A stretch of DNA of 21,661 bases from Candidatus Schekmanbacteria bacterium (GTDB taxonomy: Bacteria > CSSED10-310 > JACPHN01). The DNA lies in the NCBI GenBank assembly GCA_016188575.1, contig JACPHN010000179.1, positions 1-21,661 of the forward strand. Reading direction: 5' to 3'. The translations under genes and the position numbers were made by a program. The notes below the pieces were generated by a model. That model worked only from the letters and a program-made list of their open reading frames with translations. It ran no database searches and was not told the origin of the DNA. Shown piece by piece: positions 6,422 through 14,243 of the stretch (positions within the stretch are counted from its first letter, which is position 1; every line of letters starts with the position of its first letter).

Positions 6422-9400
6422 ATGCCGACAGACGGAATGTCCGTGGAGACGTCGCCGCTGCATGCTGCCATGGCCGAGCCGCTTGCCGCCAGCTCGCCCG
6501 ACGCCGCGAGCCGGTCCAACGCCGCCTACATGAGCCTCATGCGCGACGTCGCCACGCGCCCTGCTGCCGAGTCCCCGGCGACAAGCGACGCGCCCGAAGC
6601 GCGAGCGCGCTTTCTTGGGCCGTACGAGTTGTGCGAGATTCTCGGCCATGGCGGCATGGGCGTGGTCTACCGGGCGCGCCACCGCGACACGGCCGAACCG
6701 GTTGCCGTCAAGACCGTGCGCATCAGCCATCACCGCTTTCTGCAGGGAATCGCCCGCGAGATCCATGCGCTCGCGCGGATCTCTCACCCGGGAATCGTCA
6801 GAATCGTCGCCAGTGGCTTTCACGACGACGTCCCATGGTACGCGATGGATTTCGTCCAGGGTGTGACCCTGCGGAAATACCTGATGCAGGTGCGCCGAGT
6901 CCTCTCTTCTGTAGCGACGGGCCCGCTCCTGGGCTCCGCCTTCGCGACGGTACCCGCGACGTCCGGCGACCACTGGTGGACCCAGGCCTTGCGCCCTACC
7001 GGTGAAGACCTCTCGGACGACGGCGCCCGCCTTGGGCTGCGCTGCCCCGCCGAGCGATCTCCCGAGGCGCCGGTCGCCGATTCACCGGACTTGCCTTCGT
7101 GCCTGGTGGTGCTCCGCCGCCTCTGCCGGTCGCTGTCCTACCTTCACGGCGAGGGCATCGTGCACCGCGATCTGAAACCCGAAAACGTCGTCGTGCGCGC
7201 AGATGGAACGCCCGTGCTGATGGACTTTGGTTTGATGGCGGAGTTTGCACGCGAACTGAGCCGGGAAACTCTGACAATCGACGGCCGTTACGCGGGAACG
7301 CCGCTGTATGTGGCCCCGGAGCAGATCAAGGGCGAGCTCGTCGACGCGCGTGCCGACCTCTACTCGCTGGGCTGCATGATGTACGAGATGTTCGTGGGCT
7401 CGCCCCCGTTCATTGCGCGGACCGCCCAGGAGGTCTTCCAGGCCCACGTCACGGTGCCGCCGGTGGCGCCACGCGACCGCGGCGTTGTCCTGCTCCCGGA
7501 GCTGGAGGAGCTGGTGATGCGGTTGCTCGAAAAAGAGCCGCGGCGGCGGATCGGTTACGCTGCCGATGTCGAGGCCACTCTCGGCCGCCTGGGCGTGAGG
7601 GATTCCGTGGATGAGAGTTGGCCGCGCGCCCAACCCTATCTCTACCGCCCGAGCGTCGAGGGGCGGGATGACGAGATTCAGCGGCTCCTCGAGCTGGTGT
7701 GGGGCCTCGCCCTGGATCAGGGTGCGCTCGCCATCATCAGTGGCGAAACCGGGGTGGGAAAGACCCGACTCGCCGTCGAGATCGGCCGCGAAGCGGAGGC
7801 TCTCGAGATCTTGACGGTCACGGGGACCTGCTTCGAGGGCGCCCGCGAGCCGCTCGAAGGCCTCAAGAAGCCCCTCGACATCATCGCCGGCCAGTATCGG
7901 GACCGCGGCGTTGCGCAGTCCGCGAACTTTCTCGGCGAGCGTGGTCGGGTGCTGGGCATCTACGAGGCCGCGTTGGAGTCGCTGCCTGACACGAGCGAGG
8001 AGATCCCCACGGGGGAGGCTCGCCTGCGGCTGTTCGCCTATCTGACCGACACCTTGCTCGCCCTTGCCAATGACGATCCCATCCTCCTGCTGCTCGACGA
8101 TCTGCAGTGGGCGGACAACCTGACCTTGGGCTGGCTCGCATTTCTGGCTGAGCACCCGCCGCTCGCGCAGGTCCCGTTGCTGCTCATCGGCACGTGCCGC
8201 AGCGAGGAGATGCCGGTGGCGCTAGAAAGCGTCGTGGTGGCGCCGGGCGTGACGCATCTGGTGCTCGAACGTCTTTCCGAGCGGGCCGTCGCGGCCATCG
8301 TCGCCGACATGCTCGCGCTGGCGGATCCGCCCGCGGCGCTCAGTCGCTACCTCACCCAGCAATCGGAGGGCAATCCGTGCTTTGTCGCGGAATACCTCCG
8401 GGCAGCGCTTTCTGAAGGTTTGCTGTGGCGAGACGACGCCGGCAAGTGGCACGTCGCCGAACCCGGAGGCCGGCCCGCCAGCACCGCCGACTACGAAGCG
8501 CTGCCGCTTCCCAAATCGCTGCACGACCTGGTGTCACGGCGCCTCTCCATGCTCGGCACCGCCGCCTCCCGAATGCTCGATGCGGTCGCAGTCATCGCGC
8601 AGGAAGCCGGGCTGGTGCTCATCCAAATGGTATCCAAGCTGCATGGGCGCGACCTGGTAGAAGGCGTGGAGGAGCTGCTGCGCCGCCAGGTTCTGGAGGA
8701 GCACGAGCCCGGCATCCTCCGCTTTGTCCACGATCAGTTGCGCGAGGTCGCCTACCGCAGGTTGGCGCCGGAATCACGCCGAAAGCTGCACCGGGAGGTC
8801 GCCGAGGGCATGGAGATCCTGAGCGCGAGTGGCACCTCGATGCCGCCGGCAAAACTGGCTCGACACTGGGAGCTGGCGGGGATCTTGCCACGGGCTCAGA
8901 CCCACTATCTCCAGGCGGCGCGGCGGGCGAATCGGGCGCATGCGCCGACCGAGGCCGAACAATACTACACGGCCTACCTCTCGCTCGTGCGCGCTGCCAG
9001 CGCGGAGAGCATCGCTGTCACCCGCGAGCTCGCCACCGAGGTGCTCTCTCCACAAGGGCGCATCGCGGAGGCTCGCAGGGCGCTGGAATCCACGCAGGAC
9101 GACGCCCTGCTGATCGGCGAAAGCGCGCTGGCGGCGGCGACGATGGTCGATCGCGCCCAACTGGAGCGCCGTTTTGCAGGCGCTCTCGCCGAGGCCGATG
9201 CCCTCATCCACGCGGCCGCGCGCCTGTATGAGCATCTCGACGATGCGCTCGGACTCGCCGGCTGCCACTGCCAGTGGGGCCACATCGCCATGGCGCAAGA
9301 GCTGTCCGGTGCCGGGCACCTGGAGATCGCGGAGCGCATTCTCGGACGCACCGCCCAACCTCGCGATCGCGCCGCGACTCGGGCCGTCGAGCGCCTTCGC

Positions 9401-9523
9401 CTGGCCGTGCGCGCCTTCGAGGCCAAGTCGTGCCGAGATCTCTACCAAGGTGAGCTGATCTCGGCGCTACCGCTGGCCGTCCGCGCCCGCGTGCTCGTGG
9501 GTCTGGACGTGCCAAACCGTTGA
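6422..9523 (+). CDS. Ser/Thr protein kinase fused to AAA/STAND ATPase and C-terminal helical repeats
   Basis: This is a large soluble signalling protein of 1033 residues from the chosen ATG. The kinase domain (about 68-392) has the glycine loop GHGGMG (75-80), K97 in VAVK, HRDLKPEN (248-254), DFG (268-270) and GTPLYVAPE, so it should be active. Between the hinge and the catalytic loop is a roughly 65-residue low-complexity insertion (about 159-224). An AAA_16/STAND-type ATPase follows, with Walker A GETGVGKT (441-448) and Walker B LLLLDD (555-560) in the LLDDLQWAD context. The rest is alpha-helical, TPR-like. This architecture is known from bacterial kinase-ATPase and kinase-cyclase regulators. 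The start is uncertain: 6422 lies 14 nt after GGAGG, and M6 (6437) is an alternative. The C-terminus may be short relative to relatives. It converges on the TonB receptor gene. Confidence 0.88.
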   Translation: MPTDGMSVETSPLHAAMAEPLAASSPDAASRSNAAYMSLMRDVATRPAAESPATSDAPEARARFLGPYELCEILGHGGMGVVYRARHRDTAEPVAVKTVRISHHRFLQGIAREIHALARISHPGIVRIVASGFHDDVPWYAMDFVQGVTLRKYLMQVRRVLSSVATGPLLGSAFATVPATSGDHWWTQALRPTGEDLSDDGARLGLRCPAERSPEAPVADSPDLPSCLVVLRRLCRSLSYLHGEGIVHRDLKPENVVVRADGTPVLMDFGLMAEFARELSRETLTIDGRYAGTPLYVAPEQIKGELVDARADLYSLGCMMYEMFVGSPPFIARTAQEVFQAHVTVPPVAPRDRGVVLLPELEELVMRLLEKEPRRRIGYAADVEATLGRLGVRDSVDESWPRAQPYLYRPSVEGRDDEIQRLLELVWGLALDQGALAIISGETGVGKTRLAVEIGREAEALEILTVTGTCFEGAREPLEGLKKPLDIIAGQYRDRGVAQSANFLGERGRVLGIYEAALESLPDTSEEIPTGEARLRLFAYLTDTLLALANDDPILLLLDDLQWADNLTLGWLAFLAEHPPLAQVPLLLIGTCRSEEMPVALESVVVAPGVTHLVLERLSERAVAAIVADMLALADPPAALSRYLTQQSEGNPCFVAEYLRAALSEGLLWRDDAGKWHVAEPGGRPASTADYEALPLPKSLHDLVSRRLSMLGTAASRMLDAVAVIAQEAGLVLIQMVSKLHGRDLVEGVEELLRRQVLEEHEPGILRFVHDQLREVAYRRLAPESRRKLHREVAEGMEILSASGTSMPPAKLARHWELAGILPRAQTHYLQAARRANRAHAPTEAEQYYTAYLSLVRAASAESIAVTRELATEVLSPQGRIAEARRALESTQDDALLIGESALAAATMVDRAQLERRFAGALAEADALIHAAARLYEHLDDALGLAGCHCQWGHIAMAQELSGAGHLEIAERILGRTAQPRDRAATRAVERLRLAVRAFEAKSCRDLYQGELISALPLAVRARVLVGLDVPNR

Positions 9524-9568
9524 CGGGGCCCCTCCATCGCTCTCTCCGCCACTCGGGTAGATGTTCGC

Positions 9569-9596
9569 CCCTTCCCCCCGCTTGCGGGGGGAAGGG
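9569..9596. repeat. Perfect 13-bp palindrome between convergent genes
   Basis: CCCTTCCCCCCGC (9569-9581) and GCGGGGGGAAGGG (9584-9596) are exact complements around a TT centre. This is followed by TCGGGGTGGCGGGG. The element lies between the stop codons of the kinase-ATPase gene and the convergent TonB receptor gene, where it could end transcription in both directions, though there is no T-tract. A degenerate relative sharing CCCGCTTGCG and a GGGGTGG tail lies at 17498-17532. Confidence 0.65.
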
Positions 9597-9632
9597 TCGG
9601 GGTGGCGGGGCGGCTACGATGAATCGCTCTTC

Positions 9633-12212
9633 CTAGAAGCTAAATCCCGCCGTCAAGTAGTACGTCCGCTCCGCGGATTGCGTCACTCCGAGATGGGCTT
9701 TTCCATCGCGGCCGAAGTCCGTGGCGTAGCTGGCGTCGACGTACTGCTTGCGGCCAAGCAGATTGTTCGCGCGCAGCATGAAGCTCAGCGTCCTGCCCTT
9801 GCTTACCGCGAAGTTGTAGCCGAATCCCATGTTCACCTCGTTGAACGAAGGCAGCGTGCCGTCCTCTCGCAACCCTGCCACCGTGCTGTTGTCGTAGAGC
9901 ACGTAGTACTTGTCCCAGTAGTTATCGGCGAGGTATCCGTTCCACGTGTCGGAATGATACGACAGCTCCAGATACGCCTGCCGCTCCGGAGCCCCCGGCA
10001 CGTGCTTGCCAATAACGTCTGCTGCCGGCAGGCCGAAGATCTTGGAAACGTCGCCGTTGACGGAATCCCACTTGTTTTGGGAATACGCCAGCGACGTGAG
10101 CAGCCCGAAGTGGCGGGTTATCGCGTACCGGTAGCTGAGCTCCGCGCCGCGAAGCTTCGCGTTGCCCACGTTCAGGGTCTTCCGGTTGTTGTTGCTGTCC
10201 GTTATTCCCGTTATCTTGTCCTCGAAGCGCATCTCATACACGTTTACCGTCACGCCGTGACTCTGGCTGCGGTAACCGGCGCCGATCTCGAAGTCTTGGA
10301 GCGTCTCGGCCTGGATGTTCTGCTCGTCCTCGCTCGCGGGGACGCCCGAGCGGAAGTACCAGTCGCCGACTTTCGGCTCCTTCTTCGCGATGGAGTAGTT
10401 CGTGAACACGTTCACACTGTCCGTGACATTGTAGTTCACGCCGAATTTTGGCTGGAAGAAGGTGAAATCGCGCTCATACAAGCTGTCGTCGGCAGCGGGG
10501 TTGGGGCGCACGGTCGCGGTCGCGGTGCCGCTGCTCGCATCCCAGTTCTCGATCAGGTCCTTGGTGGAGCGCGCCCAAATGTCCGTCCACTTGCGATTGA
10601 AGAAGTCGTACTGGCGAATCGCGCGTTCCGTGACCGTCTGCTTGTTGTACGATTCCTGGCCGTCGAGCATGATCGTCAGCTTGTCCGGAATGGGAGACAG
10701 TTGCGCCCGCAGGTAAAGTGAGCCAAACAGGACATCGCCATCGTAGTCGTAGCGGCGCTCGACCTCGGGAACCACCGTCGCCGGCTTGCCAGGTCCCTCG
10801 TCACCGAACTCGAAGTTGAAGGAGTCGGAGTAGTGGCGAGCCTCCCAGTCGCGGACCTCGCCGCCGGCGACGACGGTGAAGTAGCGGTTTACCACATTCT
10901 TGTAGGAAGTGTTGAAGCCGAATTGCTTGTGGTTGTTTACGGAGTCGTTCTTCCACGAGTTATTAAAAATGCTGTTTGTCGTGTAGTTCCGGTTTGCTGC
11001 GAACGTGCCGCTGTGAATGCTCTCGATTGCGCCGGTCGTGTCGTTGACCTTGTCGTTTCTCAAGAACATGCCACCGCCCTCGCCGGAGGTCGCGAATACC
11101 GTCGTATTCAGGAAGGAGCTGGTGCTGACAGTCCAGTCGTGGTGAATCTCAAAGACTGGCTTGAAGAAGTAGTTCTCCTGGTAGGGATGGTTTCGGCGAT
11201 TCCAGGTGCGCCCAAACTTCTCCAGGAGCTCGGGGTCCTGGACATTGGCTGCCTGATTGTGCTGCTGCGGCGCGCCGTGCAGGTTGAGCGTCAGAGAGTG
11301 CTTCTCGCTTGCCGCAGCCAGGAAGCCCACGTAGAAACTGTGTCCGTCATATTTCGTTCCTTCGATATATGAATCGCCGGCCTTGCGCTCGTACCGGAGA
11401 TAAAGATTTAGCTGGCTGCTCGCGAAAAAGCCGGTGCTGTAGTCGATAGCGCCGATGTAGTTTCCGGTGCCCGAACGCATAGAGCCGTAGGTGGTATTGA
11501 CGCCGATGCGCGGCTGTGCGGAAAAGTTGTCGGTTTCGATGTTTACCGAGCCCCCGAACGCCCCGGATCCGTACAGCGATGAGCCGACACCGCGCTGTAC
11601 CTGAATGTCGGCGGCGTTTCCGGAGAGGCCTGTCCAGTTGGACCAATAGACGACTTGCGACTCGGGATCGTTGACGGGGACATTGTTGATGAGCACCTGA
11701 ACGTGCTCGGAGTCGAGCCCGCGGACCATCAGATCCGATTCGCCCAGGCCGCTGGTGCGGGTAAACACGCCGGGTACCGCCTTGACGAGGTCGGGCGTGT
11801 CCTGAGTCGTGTACTTGCCGCGGATGTCGTCCCTGGTGACGTTGGTGAAGGCAACGGGCGACTCGCGCACTTGGGCGCGGTTCACGGTGACGATGACTTC
11901 TTCGCTGAGCACCGAGGTGGGGATGAGCGCAACCTTCTGTTCCGCGTCGCCCGCGACGGCGACGTCGGCGATGATCGTGGAGAATCCTTCGGCGGAGAAC
12001 TTTACCCTGTACTCCCCGTCCGGGATGTTGTCGATGCGATAGGCTCCGTCGATATCCGTGGTAGCCGTGAGCGTGGTGCCCTGGACGATTACCCGGGCAT
12101 CGGGCAAAGCTGACGCCATGCCTTCCGCTTCGACGACACCGTGAAGAGATCCGGCGTGAGCGGCGCTCGCCGCCGCGACAAGTAACGCTGAAAGCACCGC
12201 AATCCGTTTCAT
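9633..12212 (-). CDS. TonB-dependent outer-membrane receptor
   Basis: This 859-residue receptor would import a scarce ligand (siderophore, metal complex, vitamin or glycan) across the outer membrane using TonB energy. The ATG at 12212 is chosen because AGGAG lies 8 nt upstream and it yields a clean signal peptide (residues 1-20, ending AHA before GSLHG). A carboxypeptidase-regulatory-like beta domain follows (about 23-97, GAYRIDNIPDGEYRV). Next are a TonB-box-like EEVIVT (104-109) and the plug domain (about 112-226: VPGVFTR, MVRGLDSEHVQVLINNVPV, QRGVGSSLYGSGAFGGSVNIE), then the barrel ending in LTAGFSF with a terminal Phe. No TonB, ExbB or transporter genes are adjacent, so the substrate is unknown. 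Its coding sequence looks less GC-rich than its neighbours. Confidence 0.93.
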   Translation of the reverse strand: MKRIAVLSALLVAAASAAHAGSLHGVVEAEGMASALPDARVIVQGTTLTATTDIDGAYRIDNIPDGEYRVKFSAEGFSTIIADVAVAGDAEQKVALIPTSVLSEEVIVTVNRAQVRESPVAFTNVTRDDIRGKYTTQDTPDLVKAVPGVFTRTSGLGESDLMVRGLDSEHVQVLINNVPVNDPESQVVYWSNWTGLSGNAADIQVQRGVGSSLYGSGAFGGSVNIETDNFSAQPRIGVNTTYGSMRSGTGNYIGAIDYSTGFFASSQLNLYLRYERKAGDSYIEGTKYDGHSFYVGFLAAASEKHSLTLNLHGAPQQHNQAANVQDPELLEKFGRTWNRRNHPYQENYFFKPVFEIHHDWTVSTSSFLNTTVFATSGEGGGMFLRNDKVNDTTGAIESIHSGTFAANRNYTTNSIFNNSWKNDSVNNHKQFGFNTSYKNVVNRYFTVVAGGEVRDWEARHYSDSFNFEFGDEGPGKPATVVPEVERRYDYDGDVLFGSLYLRAQLSPIPDKLTIMLDGQESYNKQTVTERAIRQYDFFNRKWTDIWARSTKDLIENWDASSGTATATVRPNPAADDSLYERDFTFFQPKFGVNYNVTDSVNVFTNYSIAKKEPKVGDWYFRSGVPASEDEQNIQAETLQDFEIGAGYRSQSHGVTVNVYEMRFEDKITGITDSNNNRKTLNVGNAKLRGAELSYRYAITRHFGLLTSLAYSQNKWDSVNGDVSKIFGLPAADVIGKHVPGAPERQAYLELSYHSDTWNGYLADNYWDKYYVLYDNSTVAGLREDGTLPSFNEVNMGFGYNFAVSKGRTLSFMLRANNLLGRKQYVDASYATDFGRDGKAHLGVTQSAERTYYLTAGFSF

Positions 12213-12361
12213 TCTACCTTCTCCTGGCGACACGTGGCTGCGCTCTGGCGCCCGCGCCGGCGTCAGGGCGGCATCAGGGCGGCGTCCATGGTTGCGCCGA
12301 CTCGCTGGGGTTTTCGACCGAGGCCGCCGCCCGGCGGGGACCAACTTTCCTTGGCGCCGGC

Positions 12362-12390
12362 ATAATAGCAGAATGCGGGCTGTACCGCAA
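12362..12390 (-). promoter_or_regulatory. Candidate sigma-70 promoter for the TonB-dependent receptor
   Basis: On the minus strand TTGCGG (12385-12390) is followed after 17 bases by TATTAT (12362-12367, 5 of 6 consensus). The transcript would start near 12355 and have a leader of about 140 nt. Confidence 0.45.
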
Positions 12391-12442
12391 CGTGCGGAAT
12401 GATCCTCAATCTACCGCCCTGCCGACGCCTCACGGCGCCACC

Positions 12443-12471
12443 GTGCCACCAATCGACTGCCACGCTATACT
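12443..12471 (+). promoter_or_regulatory. Candidate sigma-70 promoter for the sigma-54 activator gene
   Basis: GTGCCA (12443-12448) and TATACT (12466-12471, 5 of 6 consensus) are separated by 17 bases. The start would fall about 38 nt before the ATG at 12516, which supports that start over the upstream in-frame ATG at 12399. Confidence 0.45.
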
Positions 12472-12515
12472 GCGTTGATGACCCAACCCGCCGTTCACCT
12501 GCATCTGGAGTCGCC

Positions 12516-14243
12516 ATGGCTGGCCTCACCGAACAACTCGACCCCGACGTATCTTCCGTGTTGGGCGCACTGCGCGGCTTCATCGGCAACGTCTCGCGCA
12601 CCGGCGACCTCGACACCGTGCTCACCGACTCTCTCGACGCGCTCATCGAGCTTTTCGCGGCCGACCGCGGAATCATTCTCGCGCGCGCCAGCGACGGCAC
12701 GCCCTACCCAATCCATGCCCGCAAGCTCAAGCGCCGGCTGCAGCCCGACGAACAGGCGCAGATCAGCCGCACGACCATCCTCCGCGTCATGGAAACCGGC
12801 GAGGTCGTGGCGCGCGACCCCTCTGCGCTCCAAGGCACGGACAGCGGCGACACCTTCGGCATCACCGGAATTCTCGCCGGGCCGCTCCTCGCGGTCTCCT
12901 GGGGACCGGCCGGTGCCGCTCGGCCCGCCGGCGACCGCGACCGCAGCGCCATCCGCGGCGTCGTCTACCTCGACTTCCGATCGCTCGACAAACTGGTGCA
13001 GCCCGCCCACATCGAGTTCTTTCGCGTGGCGATCGAGTTGCTCTCGCTGGTCCTCGACCACCACGAGCGGTGGCGGCAGGCCCAGGAGCATCTCACCCTG
13101 GCAGCGCTGCTCGAGTCCAGACCGCCTGCCGACGATGACGGCGGCACCCCCGAGCTGACCGACCTGCTGCGCCCCGCGAGCATGGCGGAAGTGCGGCGGC
13201 AACTGTTGCCGGTCGTGGCCACCGATACCCCCGTCCTCATGCTCGGCGAGTCCGGGACTGGAAAGACCTTCATCGCCCGCGCCATCGCCGCCGCGAGCCA
13301 GCGGCCGCGGCCGTTCGTGCGCGCCAACCTCGGCCGCTTCGATGATCGCAACACGGTTATTTCGGAGCTCTTCGGCCACGTGAAAGGTGCCTACACCGGC
13401 GCCGTCGCCGATCGCGTCGGCAAGGTCGAGCGCGCCGATGGCGGCACGCTGTTTCTCGACGAAATCCTCAATCTCCCCGTCGCGGTCCAGCCCCTGCTGC
13501 TCGACCTGCTGCAGGACGGCACCTACGAACCGCTTGGGTGGAGCGGCTCCGCTCCGAAACGCGCCAACATCCGCGTCATTGCTGCCACCAACGGCGATCT
13601 GGCCGCCGCGGTGCGGCGCGGCGACTTCCGCCTCGACGTCTATTACCGCCTCGCCGGCGCCGTCATCCGCCTGCCTAGCCTCCGCGAACGCCGCGAGGAC
13701 GTTCCCGTGCTCGCCGAGCAGTTTCTCAAGGCGCTCGGCGGCGCACGCAAGTGGAAGCTCGCCGCCGCTCTGCGCGAGCTCCTCGCCTCGCCCGGCCTAC
13801 CTTGGAGCGGCAACATTCGCCAGCTTCAGCACCTCGTCGCCAAGGCGATCGCCAAGGCCCTGGCAAGCGACCCTGCCGCCACGGCGCTGACTCCCGACCT
13901 GTTCGATCGCCAGGAGCTGCTCGCCACCGAGGCCGCGGATATCGGGATGGTCGCGCCGCCTGCAGGCCGACCCGCGGTATCCGCGGTAATCGCCCGGGTC
14001 GCGGACGACGTCGACGAAAAGCAGCTCGGCGCGACCTACGCGCGAGTCAAGGACGAGCGCGACCACCTCGACGACCTCGAACGCCGCCTCCTCGAAATTG
14101 CGCTGCGCAAACACGACGGCGTCATCGCCTGGGCCGCCGAAGAGGTCGGCATGCCCCGAACCGGATTCGCGAGCCGTATGAAGACGCTCGGGGTCGACAT
14201 GCGCCCCCCGCGCCGCCGCCGCGCGGCGTCAACCGGCTCGTAA
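12516..14243 (+). CDS. GAF-domain sigma-54-dependent transcriptional activator
   Basis: This 575-residue bacterial enhancer-binding protein would use ATP hydrolysis to open sigma-54 RNA polymerase promoters. An N-terminal GAF-like sensor (about 15-185) precedes the AAA+ domain: Walker A GESGTGKT (244-251), sigma-54-contact loop GAYTGA (291-296, a Phe-to-Tyr variant of the usual GAFTGA), Walker B LFLDEI (312-317) and RLDVYYRL. A Fis-type helix-turn-helix closes the protein (LRKHDGVIAWAAEEVGMPRTGFASRM, written here in two parts: LRKHDGVIAWAAEEVG and MPRTGFASRM). There is no receiver domain, so it probably responds to a small ligand rather than phosphorylation. The ATG at 12516 has GGAG 5 nt upstream. 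The 3' end overlaps the convergent transporter gene by 15 nt. Confidence 0.93.
   Translation: MAGLTEQLDPDVSSVLGALRGFIGNVSRTGDLDTVLTDSLDALIELFAADRGIILARASDGTPYPIHARKLKRRLQPDEQAQISRTTILRVMETGEVVARDPSALQGTDSGDTFGITGILAGPLLAVSWGPAGAARPAGDRDRSAIRGVVYLDFRSLDKLVQPAHIEFFRVAIELLSLVLDHHERWRQAQEHLTLAALLESRPPADDDGGTPELTDLLRPASMAEVRRQLLPVVATDTPVLMLGESGTGKTFIARAIAAASQRPRPFVRANLGRFDDRNTVISELFGHVKGAYTGAVADRVGKVERADGGTLFLDEILNLPVAVQPLLLDLLQDGTYEPLGWSGSAPKRANIRVIAATNGDLAAAVRRGDFRLDVYYRLAGAVIRLPSLRERREDVPVLAEQFLKALGGARKWKLAAALRELLASPGLPWSGNIRQLQHLVAKAIAKALASDPAATALTPDLFDRQELLATEAADIGMVAPPAGRPAVSAVIARVADDVDEKQLGATYARVKDERDHLDDLERRLLEIALRKHDGVIAWAAEEVGMPRTGFASRMKTLGVDMRPPRRRRAASTGS

Larger units (their letters stand above)
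12213..12515. other. Divergent regulatory region between TonB receptor and sigma-54 activator genes
   Basis: About 303 bases separate the two starts. Two back-to-back sigma-70-like promoters are visible (12362-12390 minus, 12443-12471 plus). The receptor leader would be about 140 nt long, GC-rich and able to fold. It contains an 8-codon reading frame (12263-12289, minus) and a short tandem repeat of TCAGGGCGGC (about 12263-12283). I could not match it to a known riboswitch by eye. Confidence 0.5.

Noticed and set aside
7082-8155. 357-codon minus-strand open frame inside the kinase-ATPase gene
   Set aside because: Antisense to the kinase and Walker motifs, with no independent support.
9561-10721. 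386-codon plus-strand open frame
   Set aside because: It lies antisense to the clear TonB-dependent receptor barrel. Its length is explained by GC-rich codon bias and it shows no recognisable motif or ribosome-binding site.
12322-12339. GG-N10-GC pattern in the TonB receptor leader (minus strand) as a sigma-54 promoter
   Set aside because: The flanking bases do not match TGGCAC/TTGCA, and such spacing is expected by chance in GC-rich DNA.
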